DNA of 64,000 bases. It comes from Priestia filamentosa. GTDB taxonomy: Bacteria; Bacillota; Bacilli; Bacillales; Bacillaceae_H. Location: positions 310,001 to 374,000 of the forward strand of contig NZ_FXAJ01000003.1 of assembly GCF_900177535.1 (NCBI RefSeq), written 5' to 3'. Made by a program: the position numbers and the translations under genes. The stretch's first letter is position 1. Each line of letters starts with the position of its first letter. Positions 26,377 through 35,205 of the stretch are shown piece by piece. The notes under the pieces are model-generated. The model saw only the letters and a list, made by a program, of their open reading frames with translations, made no database searches and was not told the DNA's origin.

Positions 26377-26874
26377 TTAACGCTTCTTTTTCCCACATGA
26401 ACAGGATGGTTTTTGTGGGTAATGCTGAGGGTATTGATGCTCAGGCATCATTTGGTTACCTTGGTGAGGCATGTTGTAAGGAAGTTGTTGATGATGAGGC
26501 ATTTGCATATCATAGTCTCCCATTGTGTGATGAGGCATTTGCATGTCATAATCTCCCATTGTGTGATGAGGCATATCCATATGCTGTGGTGTCATATCAT
26601 ACGGCATATTCATCATATGAGGTTCATGTCCCATATCGTAGTCTCCCATCACTTGCTGATCATCCATATGCGGCATCATGTTGTAGTCCATCCCGTCATA
26701 TTGTTCAGGCATATTGTGAGTACCCATCATATGATCATGTGGCATGTTGTAAGGCAATTGTTGTGTAGGATGTGTCATTGGCTGATGGCAAGGCATATGG
26801 TGCATGATTGGCTGGTGACAAGGCATAGGTTTTGGCATTGGCATACAACAGTGGTGATTTCTATGTCGAAACAT
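26377..26874 (-). CDS. His/Met-rich spore coat protein, CotD-like
   Basis: A 165-residue low-complexity protein rich in His, Met, Pro, Gln, Asp and Tyr. It starts MFRHRNHHCCMPMPKP and ends PSCSCGKKKR. A 12-residue unit MGDYDMQMPHHT is repeated in tandem, with further MGDYDM copies before it. The composition and N terminus resemble CotD-type inner coat proteins, which are made late in the mother cell. The ATG follows GAGGAGCTGACAAA. An exact sigma-K -10 pattern lies 38-46 bases upstream. The clustered His and Met could bind metals; this is inference. Confidence 0.75.
   Translation of the reverse strand: MFRHRNHHCCMPMPKPMPCHQPIMHHMPCHQPMTHPTQQLPYNMPHDHMMGTHNMPEQYDGMDYNMMPHMDDQQVMGDYDMGHEPHMMNMPYDMTPQHMDMPHHTMGDYDMQMPHHTMGDYDMQMPHHQQLPYNMPHQGNQMMPEHQYPQHYPQKPSCSCGKKKR
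26493..26564. repeat. Two tandem 36-bp units in the coat-protein gene
   Basis: Units 26493-26528 and 26529-26564 differ at two positions and encode the repeated 12 residues MGDYDMQMPHHT; a partial third unit follows at 26565. Confidence 0.85.
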
Positions 26875-26911
26875 TTTGTCAGCTCCTCAGTAGTTTGAAT
26901 TCGTACGTTAG

Positions 26912-26920
26912 TATCCTATG
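26912..26920 (-). promoter_or_regulatory. Candidate sigma-K -10 element
   Basis: On the minus strand CATAGGATA fits CATAnnnTA. The expected AC at -35 is not present at the right distance, so it may need an activator such as GerE, or be chance. Confidence 0.4.
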
Positions 26921-27024
26921 TAAAAAAAACAAAAAGAGATAATCGTCTAAAAAAAATCCGCAAGTGCCTATCCTTTTGAGGCACTGTGTTAAAATAGGGG
27001 AGAAGAAAAGTACCGGAGGAGAAA

Positions 27025-27687
27025 ATGAACGAACAAGAAAGAGTAAAAACGGTAGAAAAATTTGTATGCTCCGTGTTGAAAGATGATCGAACTGGTCACG
27101 ATCTAGAACATGTTTTTCGCGTGAGACGGCTTTCTTTATACCTTGCTGTTCGTGAAGGAGGTAACCGGGAAATCATTGAGCTATCAGCACTCCTTCATGA
27201 TTGTGCAGACCCAAAACTTGTTTCTTCAGAAGAGGAAGCATACAAGCGTATTGATGAGCTTCTTCGAGCTTGTGAGGTCCCTACGAATGATGTTAATCAC
27301 ATTATTCACATCATTAAAACCGTCTCTTTTAAAGGGGGGAACGAGGAGTCCCCTACTACAATAGAGGGGAAAATTGTTCAAGACGCAGATAGACTTGACG
27401 CTATTGGGGCGATTGGAATTGCAAGAGCGTTTACGTATGGAGGGGCCAAAGGTCATGTTTTGTTTAAAGAGGACGAGATGCCTAGAACAGCGATGACAGA
27501 AGATGAATATCGTCACAATCCGTCAAGCGTTATTGGACACTTTTATGAAAAACTTCTCCTTTTAAAAGGAAAGATGAACACCAAAAAGGCAGTTGAGCTT
27601 GCAACAGATCGTCATCGTTTTATGAGGACGTTTTTAGAGAAATTTAAGGAAGAATGGAATGGTACAAATGAAGATGCTAACAGTTGA
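27025..27687 (+). CDS. ypgQ: HD-domain phosphohydrolase YpgQ
   Basis: A 220-residue metal-dependent phosphohydrolase. HD ligands are the His in GHDLEHVFRV, the HD of LLHDCADP and an Asp in VQDADRLDAIG. B. subtilis YpgQ has been described as a pyrophosphohydrolase acting on nucleotides. The ATG lies after CCGGAGGAGAAA. Its 3' end overlaps the ABC-F start by 29 bases, implying translational coupling, and ypgR follows in the same direction, as in B. subtilis. Confidence 0.85.
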   Translation: MNEQERVKTVEKFVCSVLKDDRTGHDLEHVFRVRRLSLYLAVREGGNREIIELSALLHDCADPKLVSSEEEAYKRIDELLRACEVPTNDVNHIIHIIKTVSFKGGNEESPTTIEGKIVQDADRLDAIGAIGIARAFTYGGAKGHVLFKEDEMPRTAMTEDEYRHNPSSVIGHFYEKLLLLKGKMNTKKAVELATDRHRFMRTFLEKFKEEWNGTNEDANS

Positions 27688-29548
27688 AAACATGACAAAA
27701 ACATATGGAGAAAAGCTTCTCTTTAACAATATAAGCTTTACAATTAGTGAACGTGAGCGCATTGGTATTATCGGTGTTAATGGAACAGGCAAATCAACGC
27801 TATTAAAAATTATTGCAGGCCTTGATACAGACGATCAAGGAGAAATCTCTCATTCAAAAGATTATACAATTAGTTATTTAGCACAGCATCCGGAAGTTAA
27901 TGAGAATTTGACAGTTATTGAGCAAGTATTTACGAGCAGTACTCCAATGTTTGAGCTGCTGAAAAAGTATGATAAAGCTCTCTATGATCTTGAAAAGCAT
28001 CCAGAAAATGAAGGACATCAAGAAAATCTTTATGCTCTTCAACAACGAATGGATGCAATGAATGCATGGGACACAAATGCAAATGTTCAAGCTATCTTAT
28101 CTAAGCTTGGTATTCATGATGTTCGTCAAAAAATGGGCAACTTATCAGGAGGGCAAAAAAAGCGAGTAGCTCTTGCTCAATGCTTAATTGAAACGCCTGA
28201 TTTACTCATTTTAGATGAGCCAACAAACCATCTTGATTATGAAGTTATTGGGTGGCTGCAAGATTATCTTGTACGATATAGCGGGGCTGTTTTACTTGTG
28301 ACGCATGATCGCTATTTCCTTGATGGCGTTACAAACCGCATTTTTGAACTACATGAAGGAAATATATACACGTACACAGGAAACTATCAATCTTTTCTTG
28401 AAGGAAGAGCACAAAGAGAAGAAGAAGAGCGCCAAAGTCAGGCAAAGCTTCGCAATCTTTACCGCAATGAACTAGCTTGGATTAGACGTGGAGCTAAAGC
28501 ACGTTCAACAAAGCAAAAAGCACGCATTCAGCGCTTTGAAGATATTGAAGGGCGTCTTGATCATAGCCAAGATGATAAACTTTCAATTAGTTTATCAGGA
28601 AGTAGACTTGGTAAAAAAGTAGTGGAGTTTACAGAAGTGAACAAATCCTTTGGAGATCGTTTGCTTATCAAAGATTTTTCTCATATTATTCAAAGAGGCG
28701 ACCATATTGGTATTGTAGGATATAACGGAAGCGGTAAATCAACGCTTTTAAATATGATTGCAGGGAAAACTCAACCTGATCATGGGGAAATTGAGCAAGG
28801 CCAGACAGTGAAAGTTGCTTATTATACACAAGAAAGTGAAGAAATTGATCTTAGCCAGCGTATGATTGATTATGTAAAAGAGGGAGCGGAAGTTGTTCAA
28901 ACAACAGATGGAAAAACTATTTCTGTTTCTCAAATGCTTGAACGTTTCTTATTCCCAACTCATACGCACGGCACACCAATTCGAAAGCTTTCAGGAGGAG
29001 AAAGACGTCGCCTTTACCTTCTTCGTCTTTTAATGACATCACCAAATGTCCTGCTACTTGATGAGCCGACAAACGATCTTGATACAGAAACACTTACAGT
29101 TCTTGAAGACTATATTGAAGAGTTTCCTGGCGTTGTTATTACTGTTTCACATGATCGCTACTTTTTAGATAAAATTGCGCACTACTTATTTGTTTTCAAA
29201 GGAGAAGGAGAAGTTTCGACATATCTTCGTTCATATAGTGAGCTTTTAGAAGAAAGTACAAAAAAGAAAACGGTTCAGAAACAAAAGCCAAAAGAAACGA
29301 CTTCACAAGAGAAAAAGAAACGCCGCTTGTCTTACAATGAAAAACGAGAGTGGGCGGAGCTTGAAGAAAAAATACCTGAGCTTGAAACAGAGCTTGAAAC
29401 TGTCGCAAGTGACCTTGCTGAAGTTGGCACAAATTATGAAAAAGCTCAAAAGCTTATGAACCGTGAACAGGAGTTGAATGAGCAACTTGAACAAGCAATT
29501 GAGCGCTGGGCAGAGCTTTCAGAGCTTATAGAAGAGCTGAACGGGTAA
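27659..29548 (+). CDS. ABC-F family ATPase (YfmR/Uup-like)
   Basis: A 629-residue soluble protein with two ABC cassettes and no membrane domain. Walker A motifs are GVNGTGKST and GYNGSGKST, signatures LSGGQKKRVALAQ and LSGGERRRLYLLR, Walker B LLILDEPTNHLD and VLLLDEPTNDLD. The linker has the Arg/Lys-rich RNELAWIRRGAKARSTKQKA typical of ribosome-binding ABC-F proteins. The C terminus from about 545 is a coiled coil like that of Uup and YfmR. It probably relieves stalled ribosomes rather than acting in transport. The ATG at 27659 lies 8 bases after AAGGA, inside ypgQ. Confidence 0.9.
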   Translation: MVQMKMLTVENMTKTYGEKLLFNNISFTISERERIGIIGVNGTGKSTLLKIIAGLDTDDQGEISHSKDYTISYLAQHPEVNENLTVIEQVFTSSTPMFELLKKYDKALYDLEKHPENEGHQENLYALQQRMDAMNAWDTNANVQAILSKLGIHDVRQKMGNLSGGQKKRVALAQCLIETPDLLILDEPTNHLDYEVIGWLQDYLVRYSGAVLLVTHDRYFLDGVTNRIFELHEGNIYTYTGNYQSFLEGRAQREEEERQSQAKLRNLYRNELAWIRRGAKARSTKQKARIQRFEDIEGRLDHSQDDKLSISLSGSRLGKKVVEFTEVNKSFGDRLLIKDFSHIIQRGDHIGIVGYNGSGKSTLLNMIAGKTQPDHGEIEQGQTVKVAYYTQESEEIDLSQRMIDYVKEGAEVVQTTDGKTISVSQMLERFLFPTHTHGTPIRKLSGGERRRLYLLRLLMTSPNVLLLDEPTNDLDTETLTVLEDYIEEFPGVVITVSHDRYFLDKIAHYLFVFKGEGEVSTYLRSYSELLEESTKKKTVQKQKPKETTSQEKKKRRLSYNEKREWAELEEKIPELETELETVASDLAEVGTNYEKAQKLMNREQELNEQLEQAIERWAELSELIEELNG

Positions 29549-29594
29549 GTGTGTTACAATCCCCTTAAGAAGTAAAAAAAGGAGCAGTGGAAAC

Positions 29595-30716
29595 ATGAAC
29601 ATTAAGTCAATTGAACCTACACCAAGTCCAAACACGATGAAAGTCACGCTTGATAGTGAGCTTCCAGCTGGTAAAAGCAACAACTATAATGGGACAAACG
29701 TTGAGCAAGCACCAAAGATTATTCAAGATTTGATGGAAATTGATGGCGTGAAAGGCGTTTATCATGTAGCTGACTTTTTGGCAGTAGAGCGTAATGCAAA
29801 ATTTGATTGGAAAGAAATCTTACCAAAAGTGCGTGCTTTATTTGGTGAAGAAGTAGAAGGTGAAGAAAAACAGGATAAAGTTGATGAGCATTTTGGTGAA
29901 GTGAACGTTTCTCTTCAACTTTTCAAAGGTATCCCCATGCAGATTAAGCTAACAGATGGAGAAACGGAAAAGCGTGAAGGTCTGCCAGCTCGATTCAAAG
30001 AAGCAGTTGTGAAGGCTCAGCGAGAAGATGACAACGTTGTACTTGAACGAAAATGGAAAGATCATGGAGTTCGCTATGGTGATCTTGAGGAAATCGCAAA
30101 GGAAGTTGCAAGTGAAATTGATGCTGCATATCCAGAGGAACGCTTAGAAGAACTTGTTAGCTCTTCACAAAAAGGAGAAACAAAATCAGCGGTTGTAGAA
30201 CGTAAAAGCTATAAGGTTACGCTTGAAATGTTTGAAGATGAAGATTGGACAAAGCGCTATGCACATTTAGAACAGATGGATCCAACTATTGAAGATCTTC
30301 CTCTTTTAAACAAAGCATTAGAAGACAGCAAAGTGTCAATTCGACGTCTTGCTACAGTTTATCTTGGCATGATTGAAGAACAAAGCGTGCTTCCATATCT
30401 TGATAAAGCATTAAAAGACAAATCTGTAACGGTTAGAAGAACAGCAGCAGACTGTTTATCAGACTTAGGATTTGTAGAAGCTATGCCTGCAGCGATAGAG
30501 GCATTAGAAGATAAAAGTAAATTAGTTCGCTGGCGTGCAGCTATGTTTTTATATGAAGTTGGAGATGAAAGTGCCTTACCAGCTTTAAAAGCTGCTGAAG
30601 ATGATCCGGAATTTGAAGTCAGTATGCAAATCAAACTTGCTATTGAGCGTATTCAAGGTGGGGAAGAAGCAAAAGGTTCTGTTTGGAAGCAAATGACAGA
30701 AGCGCGTAAACGCTAG
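29595..30716 (+). CDS. ypgR: YpgR: Nfu N-domain and HEAT-repeat protein (conserved virulence factor C-like)
   Basis: A 373-residue cytoplasmic protein. The first 90 residues form a scaffold-type Nfu N domain (SIEPTPSPNTMKVTLD, VYHVADFLAVERN). The C-terminal third contains HEAT-like helical repeats (RRLATVYLGMIEEQSVLPYL, RRTAADCLSDLGFVEAMPAA, RWRAAMFLYEVGDESALPAL). In staphylococci the homologue CvfC affects virulence gene expression; its biochemical role is not known. The ATG follows AAAGGAGCAGTGGAAAC. It lies 46 bases after the ABC-F gene, probably in one transcript. Confidence 0.85.
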   Translation: MNIKSIEPTPSPNTMKVTLDSELPAGKSNNYNGTNVEQAPKIIQDLMEIDGVKGVYHVADFLAVERNAKFDWKEILPKVRALFGEEVEGEEKQDKVDEHFGEVNVSLQLFKGIPMQIKLTDGETEKREGLPARFKEAVVKAQREDDNVVLERKWKDHGVRYGDLEEIAKEVASEIDAAYPEERLEELVSSSQKGETKSAVVERKSYKVTLEMFEDEDWTKRYAHLEQMDPTIEDLPLLNKALEDSKVSIRRLATVYLGMIEEQSVLPYLDKALKDKSVTVRRTAADCLSDLGFVEAMPAAIEALEDKSKLVRWRAAMFLYEVGDESALPALKAAEDDPEFEVSMQIKLAIERIQGGEEAKGSVWKQMTEARKR

Positions 30717-30718
30717 AG

Positions 30719-30749
30719 AGTAAAGGGGAGTTCCCCTTTACTTTTTTTA
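30719..30749 (+). terminator. Terminator of the ypgQ-ypgR unit
   Basis: AGTAAAGGGGA and TCCCCTTTACT are complementary and followed by a T run. Confidence 0.9.
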
Positions 30750-30762
30750 TTATATAAAAATA

Positions 30763-30776
30763 ATAAAGCGCTTCCG
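30763..30776. promoter_or_regulatory. Weak cre-like site upstream of ilvD
   Basis: ATAAAGCGCTTCCG keeps the central AAGCGCTT of cre sites but departs from the consensus at three outer positions. Branched-chain genes in B. subtilis respond to CcpA, which makes it worth noting. Confidence 0.3.
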
Positions 30777-30838
30777 TAAGAGGATAGAAAAGAATGGAAT
30801 GAACTGTTTTATATTAACAGAAAAATTATATAAAATAA

Positions 30839-30853
30839 AAAATTGAGAATATT
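30839..30853. promoter_or_regulatory. Weak CodY-like box upstream of ilvD
   Basis: AAAATTGAGAATATT matches AATTTTCWGAAAATT at 11 of 15 positions, 66 bases before the ilvD start. In AT-rich DNA such matches can arise by chance. Confidence 0.3.
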
Positions 30854-30918
30854 ATTGCAATCACTCTTAAAAAGTACTATATTATTTAACAATAACAATT
30901 GATTTGGGGGACATTGTA

Positions 30919-32634
30919 GTGAAAAAAGATTTAAGAATTAAAAGTAAAGTGATTAGTGACGATGTGAAAAAGGCACCTAACCGTGCCATGCTTCGTGCGG
31001 TTGGTTTTAAAGATGAAGATTTTAAAAAACCAATGATTGGGATTGCTAGTACGTGGAGTGAAGTAACGCCATGTAACATTCACATTGATGATTTGGCAGT
31101 TGAGGCAAAGAAAGGAGCTCGTGAAGCTGGAGGTGCTCCAATGATCTTTAATACCATTACTGTTTCCGATGGAATTTCAATGGGAACAGACGGTATGAGA
31201 TATTCTCTTTCAAGTCGTGAAGTAATTGCTGATTCTATTGAAACTGTAATTGGGGCTGAAAACCTAGATGGCTACGTTGCAATTGGAGGATGTGATAAAA
31301 ACATTCCAGGCTGTATGATCTCAATTGCACGTACAGACGTACCAGCTGTTTTTGTATACGGAGGAACGATTGCTCCTGGAAAACATAATGGAAAAGACAT
31401 TGACATTGTTTCTGTTTTTGAAGGAATTGGTCAATACAATAAAGGTGATATTGACGGAAAAGAACTAAACAAAATTGAATGTAATGCATGTCCTGGATCT
31501 GGTTCATGTGGTGGTATGTATACAGCAAATACAATGGCATCTGCTGTTGAAGCTCTTGGAATGAGCTTACCTGGAAGTTCTTCAAACCCAGCAGAGTCGA
31601 AAGAAAAGTCAGAAGATTGCTATAAAGCAGGACAAGCTGTTTATAACTTGCTTGAAAAAGGCATATATCCAAAAGATATTATGACAAAAGAAGCATTTGA
31701 AAATGCGATTACAGTTGTAATGGCGCTTGGTGGTTCTACAAATGCTGTACTTCACCTTCTTGCAATTTCTCATTCTGTTGGGGTTGATTTAACAATCGAA
31801 GACTTTGATCGTATTCAAAAGAAAGTACCACATATTGCAGACTTAAAGCCAAGTGGAAGATACGTGATGCAAGATCTTCACAACATTGGTGGGATACCAG
31901 CTGTTATGAAAATGCTATATAAAGCAGGTTATCTTCACGGAGATTGCTTAACGGTAACAGGAAAAACGCTTGCTGAAAACTTAGAGGAAGCACAAGATCT
32001 AGCAGAAGGACAGGACATTATCGTTCCTCTTGATCAGCCGCTACGAAAAGACGGCCCACTTATTATCTTAAAAGGAAATCTTGCTCCAAGTGGTGCTGTG
32101 GCAAAAATGTGCGGAGTAAAGGTAAAAGTCCATACAGGCCCTGCGAAAGTATATGATTCAGAAGCAGAAGCAACAAAAGCAATTGTAGATGATGAAATTA
32201 AGGAAGGCGATGTTTTAGTTATTCGCCATGTCGGACCAAAAGGCGGACCAGGGATGCCTGAGATGCTTTCCATTTCTTCAATGCTCGTTGGAAAAGGACT
32301 TGGAGAAAAAGTAGCGCTTCTAACAGACGGGCGTTTCTCAGGTGGAACACATGGACTTGTTGTAGGGCACATTGCGCCTGAAGCACAAGTTGGAGGCCCA
32401 ATTGCTTTGCTGCAAACAGGTGATGAAGTCACAATTGATTCTATTGCTCAGACCGTATCAATGAACGTTTCAGAGCAAGAATTAAAAGCACGCCGTGATG
32501 CTTGGACACCAAAACCCCTTCATACAAAAGGCGTATTAGGGAAATATGCACACCTTGTATCATGCTCATCAGAAGGAGCTGTAACAGATAAATTTGAAAA
32601 AACAGCAAAAAAAGAGACAACTTTTTCAAAATAA
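30919..32634 (+). CDS. ilvD: Dihydroxy-acid dehydratase
   Basis: A 571-residue iron-sulfur dehydratase producing the 2-keto acid precursors of valine and isoleucine. Cluster-binding cysteines are visible in [10 protein letters not shown] and [17 protein letters not shown]. The C-terminal [20 protein letters not shown] is the invariant substrate-site segment. The GTG at 30919 is preferred because GGGGG lies 8 bases upstream; the TTG at 30904 starts within the ribosome-site region. Monocistronic between terminators. It keeps the B. subtilis neighbourhood with brxA next to it. Confidence 0.94.
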   Translation: MKKDLRIKSKVISDDVKKAPNRAMLRAVGFKDEDFKKPMIGIASTWSEVTPCNIHIDDLAVEAKKGAREAGGAPMIFNTITVSDGISMGTDGMRYSLSSREVIADSIETVIGAENLDGYVAIGGCDKNIPGCMISIARTDVPAVFVYGGTIAPGKHNGKDIDIVSVFEGIGQYNKGDIDGKELNKIECNACPGSGSCGGMYTANTMASAVEALGMSLPGSSSNPAESKEKSEDCYKAGQAVYNLLEKGIYPKDIMTKEAFENAITVVMALGGSTNAVLHLLAISHSVGVDLTIEDFDRIQKKVPHIADLKPSGRYVMQDLHNIGGIPAVMKMLYKAGYLHGDCLTVTGKTLAENLEEAQDLAEGQDIIVPLDQPLRKDGPLIILKGNLAPSGAVAKMCGVKVKVHTGPAKVYDSEAEATKAIVDDEIKEGDVLVIRHVGPKGGPGMPEMLSISSMLVGKGLGEKVALLTDGRFSGGTHGLVVGHIAPEAQVGGPIALLQTGDEVTIDSIAQTVSMNVSEQELKARRDAWTPKPLHTKGVLGKYAHLVSCSSEGAVTDKFEKTAKKETTFSK

Positions 32635-32642
32635 TATAAGGA

Positions 32643-32674
32643 AGAAACCTTGGCACTGCTGAGGTTTCTTTTTG
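32643..32674 (+). terminator. Terminator of ilvD
   Basis: GAAACCT pairs with AGGTTTC around an 11-base loop, followed by TTTTT. Confidence 0.75.
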
Positions 32675-32776
32675 AAATGAATAGTAAAAATATTGTCGAA
32701 TTTAGCGCAAGCTCGTTGATTTTTTGCCCTCTTTTATAGTATGCTGTTACCGTCAAGGAATAAGGAGGAATGAATT

Positions 32777-33214
32777 ATGTCAATGGCATATGAAGAATAT
32801 ATGCGTCAACTTGTCAAGCCGATGCGTGAGGAGCTTGTTCGGGCAGGTTTTAGTGAATTGACAACAGCTGAAGAAGTAGAAGACTTTATGGAGCATGTTG
32901 AAGGAACAACGCTTGTTGTTGTAAACTCTGTTTGTGGATGTGCAGCAGGTCTTGCTCGTCCAGCTGCTACGCAAGCTGTTTTGTATAGTGAAGTAAAGCC
33001 AGATCATCTTGTAACGGTTTTTGCAGGACAAGATAAAGAGGCAACAGCTAAAATGAGAGAATATTTTACAGATATTGAGCCTTCTTCTCCATCAATGGCG
33101 GTGCTAAAAGGAAAAGAAGTTGTTCATTTTATTCCTCGTCATAACATTGAAGATCATGCGCTTGAAAGCATTATGGAAAATATTATTACAGGACTAAATA
33201 CACATTGTAAGTAA
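32777..33214 (+). CDS. brxA: Bacilliredoxin BrxA (YphP)
   Basis: A 145-residue thioredoxin-like protein that removes bacillithiol from S-bacillithiolated proteins. The CGC active site is C53-G-C55 in VNSVCGCAAGLA. The protein begins with the usual helical MAYEEYMRQLVKPMREELV. Length is normal for the BrxA/BrxB family. The ATG follows AAGGAGGAATGAATT. It is adjacent to ilvD as in B. subtilis, and is monocistronic with its own terminator. Confidence 0.93.
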   Translation: MSMAYEEYMRQLVKPMREELVRAGFSELTTAEEVEDFMEHVEGTTLVVVNSVCGCAAGLARPAATQAVLYSEVKPDHLVTVFAGQDKEATAKMREYFTDIEPSSPSMAVLKGKEVVHFIPRHNIEDHALESIMENIITGLNTHCK

Positions 33215-33218
33215 GCGG

Positions 33219-33247
33219 GAAAGAGTGTCTAGTGACACTCTTTTTTG
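33219..33247 (+). terminator. Terminator of brxA
   Basis: AAGAGTGTC pairs with GACACTCTT around TAGT, followed by a T run. Confidence 0.9.
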
Positions 33248-33278
33248 ACGTTCAAAATACATGTAAGGGACGAAAGAG

Positions 33279-34067
33279 ATGATTGTGACAACTGCTGGAC
33301 GAACAAATCAAGAGATGATTGAACGGGCTTATAAGATCTCAAAGGTCCTTAAAGTTCCGTTTGAAGAACGAAGAAAGCGCTCGATATCAAAGCTTAGAGA
33401 CGAGAGGGATTGTAACATTCTCGTCGTTGGAAAAGAAAGACTTGAGCTTTTTTATAAAGAGAGTAGTGAACCTTTTTTCTTTCATCCTAATTCAGCCATG
33501 TTTCGTGCAAAACGTTGGATAAAAGGAGAGAGGGATCCATTTTTGGAGGCTGTAAATCTTAAAGAAGGAGATTCATTCTTAGACTGTACGCTTGGCCTTG
33601 CCTCTGACAGTACTATGGCAAGTCTTGCTGTTGGAGAAAGAGGAAAAGTCGTTGGAACAGAAGGCAATCGCTATGTTGCTTACATTGTAAAAGAAGGATT
33701 AAAAAGCTGGGAAACATCTATTGCTGAATTGAACCTTGCAATGAAAAGAATAGAAGTAATCGCAGAAGAAAGCGAAAAGTATTTGATTTCCTGTGAAGAT
33801 AAGTCGTTTGACGTTGTGTATTTTGACCCGATGTTTCATCAAACTGTGGAAGAATCAGCAGGAATTGAAAGTCTTCGTCCGCTCGCTCTTCACCATCCTG
33901 TGACAAAAAAGATGGTGAAGGAAGCGTGCCGAGTTGCAAGAAAAAGAGTTGTTTTAAAAGATCATTTCAGAAGCCCTCTTTTTAATACTTTAAATTTTGA
34001 TGTTCATAAACGAAAAACGGCTCTTTTCCACTATAGTGTAAAAAACCTACTCAAAATTGAGCTTTAA
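33279..34067 (+). CDS. ypiP: Class I SAM-dependent methyltransferase, YpiP-like
   Basis: A 262-residue methyltransferase-fold protein. The N-terminal region has PFEERRKRSISKL; the SAM site is in FLDCTLGLASDSTMASLAVG and VVGTEGN, with a catalytic-like VYFDPMFHQTVEESAG (a D-P-M-F motif akin to DPPY types) and a lysine-rich end. B. subtilis YpiP lies in the same neighbourhood; its substrate is unknown. The ATG follows AAGGGACGAAAGAG. Monocistronic. Confidence 0.8.
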   Translation: MIVTTAGRTNQEMIERAYKISKVLKVPFEERRKRSISKLRDERDCNILVVGKERLELFYKESSEPFFFHPNSAMFRAKRWIKGERDPFLEAVNLKEGDSFLDCTLGLASDSTMASLAVGERGKVVGTEGNRYVAYIVKEGLKSWETSIAELNLAMKRIEVIAEESEKYLISCEDKSFDVVYFDPMFHQTVEESAGIESLRPLALHHPVTKKMVKEACRVARKRVVLKDHFRSPLFNTLNFDVHKRKTALFHYSVKNLLKIEL

Positions 34068-34135
34068 TCAAAAAGTGTAAGGGTAATATTATAGACGAGA
34101 ACAATACACAATGAAATGACAAGAATAATATCCAC
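34064..34135 (-). CDS. Candidate 23-residue single-pass membrane peptide
   Basis: From the GTG at 34135 the minus strand encodes a 23-residue hydrophobic peptide (DIILVISLCIVLVYNITLTL core) ending at TAA. AAGGAG lies 9 bases upstream. It overlaps the ypiP stop by four bases in antisense. Size and hydrophobicity fit the tiny membrane proteins common in Bacillus, but there is no family to confirm it. The remaining 34136-34381 holds no other gene. Confidence 0.35.
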   Translation of the reverse strand: MDIILVISLCIVLVYNITLTLFD

Positions 34136-34381
34136 TTCATTCATCTCCTTTTTACATAGCATTTCACAAAAGAACTCTTTTTAAAAAAAATGAAACTTTT
34201 AGCCTAATTCAACCGTTATATGAAAAAGTAGAAATATTGCAAAGATTTTAAGAGAGTTTTCACCTTCATTACTTTTGTTAAAAATCTGAAAAGTTTAGGA
34301 GACTCTTTTTAAAAAATGATAAAATAAAGAAAAAGTATGTTCGGAGTAGTGGTGCATGTCGTAAAGAGGGGGAGAAAGTGT

Positions 34382-34975
34382 ATGCCAAGATGGTTGCGAA
34401 AGACGTTTATTGTGTTAATTACGGTGTTTACGTTTGGCCTTGTTAGTCCGCCAGATTACTTGTATATAGACGATGTAAAAGCGGACAAGCCTGAAAAGCA
34501 AAGTTATATTGAAGATGTAGCAATTCCATATAGTGAAGAAACCTCTTATTCTTATAGTCCACCTCTTTCAAAAGAAGACTTTGTAACAAATGCTTTAGCT
34601 GAAGCAGAAAGTCAGTCATTTCAAAAGTTTGGAACCAAAATTTCACCTGTTATTGAAGAGGAATTTAGAGAAGCAATTCTACCAAAGATTGAAGAGGCTT
34701 TAACAGAGGTATCAGAACAAGCTGACGAAGTAGAGTTGTCCAACTTAGGAATTACCGAGTCTCCTTCTGGAGGATATGGAGAAAAAATTTTTAATGTATA
34801 TAATCGGGAAACAGGAGAAGATATCATTCGTTTTCACGTTAGAAGAGATCATCCGCCAAAAGACGGGTATTGGTTTAACTTTCATTATCATAAAAGTGAA
34901 GACGGCTTTCAGAAACATTATGATTTAGGGAAAATTTATTGGAATCAAAATATGCCGCCAAAATGGCTAAATTAA
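34382..34975 (+). CDS. ypjP: YpjP-like exported or membrane-anchored protein
   Basis: A 197-residue protein beginning MPRWLRKTFIVLITVF, with one N-terminal hydrophobic segment (about 8-24), then a hydrophilic domain ending in GYWFNFHYHKSEDGF and GKIYWNQNMPPKWLN. This matches B. subtilis YpjP (about 203 residues), which lies beside thyB/dfrA. Function unknown; the hydrophobic segment is probably an uncleaved signal anchor. The ATG at 34382 follows GGGGGAG by 8 bases; the longer frame from 34337 has no ribosome site. Confidence 0.8.
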   Translation: MPRWLRKTFIVLITVFTFGLVSPPDYLYIDDVKADKPEKQSYIEDVAIPYSEETSYSYSPPLSKEDFVTNALAEAESQSFQKFGTKISPVIEEEFREAILPKIEEALTEVSEQADEVELSNLGITESPSGGYGEKIFNVYNRETGEDIIRFHVRRDHPPKDGYWFNFHYHKSEDGFQKHYDLGKIYWNQNMPPKWLN

Positions 34976-34984
34976 ACATCGAAG

Positions 34985-35016
34985 AAGCGTCGTAGAAATA
35001 CGAACGCTTTTTTTAT
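34985..35016 (+). terminator. Terminator of ypjP
   Basis: AAGCGTCGT pairs imperfectly with ACGAACGCTT, followed by seven T. Confidence 0.7.
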
Positions 35017-35205
35017 TGCGCCCTTTTTACCTTATCTTTTTCATAGAAAAAGAAAAAGCGGTATGCTACACTAAAATCTATATTAAATGGCTTTTGAAAA
35101 AGGTTAAAAAATAAGATAAAATAAACGTGCTCTTGGAATCAAAAGGATATTCAGTTTTTACATATGTTGAAGAAACAAAAATGGATGGAGAAGTGAGGAA
35201 GAAAG

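Noticed and set aside
26358-26898. Two plus-strand frames of 136 and 161 residues opposite the coat-protein gene
   Set aside because: They are shadows of the repetitive His/Met-rich minus-strand gene; the minus strand has the ribosome site, the Cys/Lys-rich end and the late-sporulation -10.
31235-31672. 145-residue minus-strand frame inside ilvD
   Set aside because: It is antisense to the conserved ilvD cluster region, has a composition dominated by Leu, Gln and Tyr, and no ribosome site.
32034-32432. 132-residue minus-strand frame inside ilvD
   Set aside because: Ser/Pro-rich antisense translation of a highly conserved enzyme segment; no independent support.
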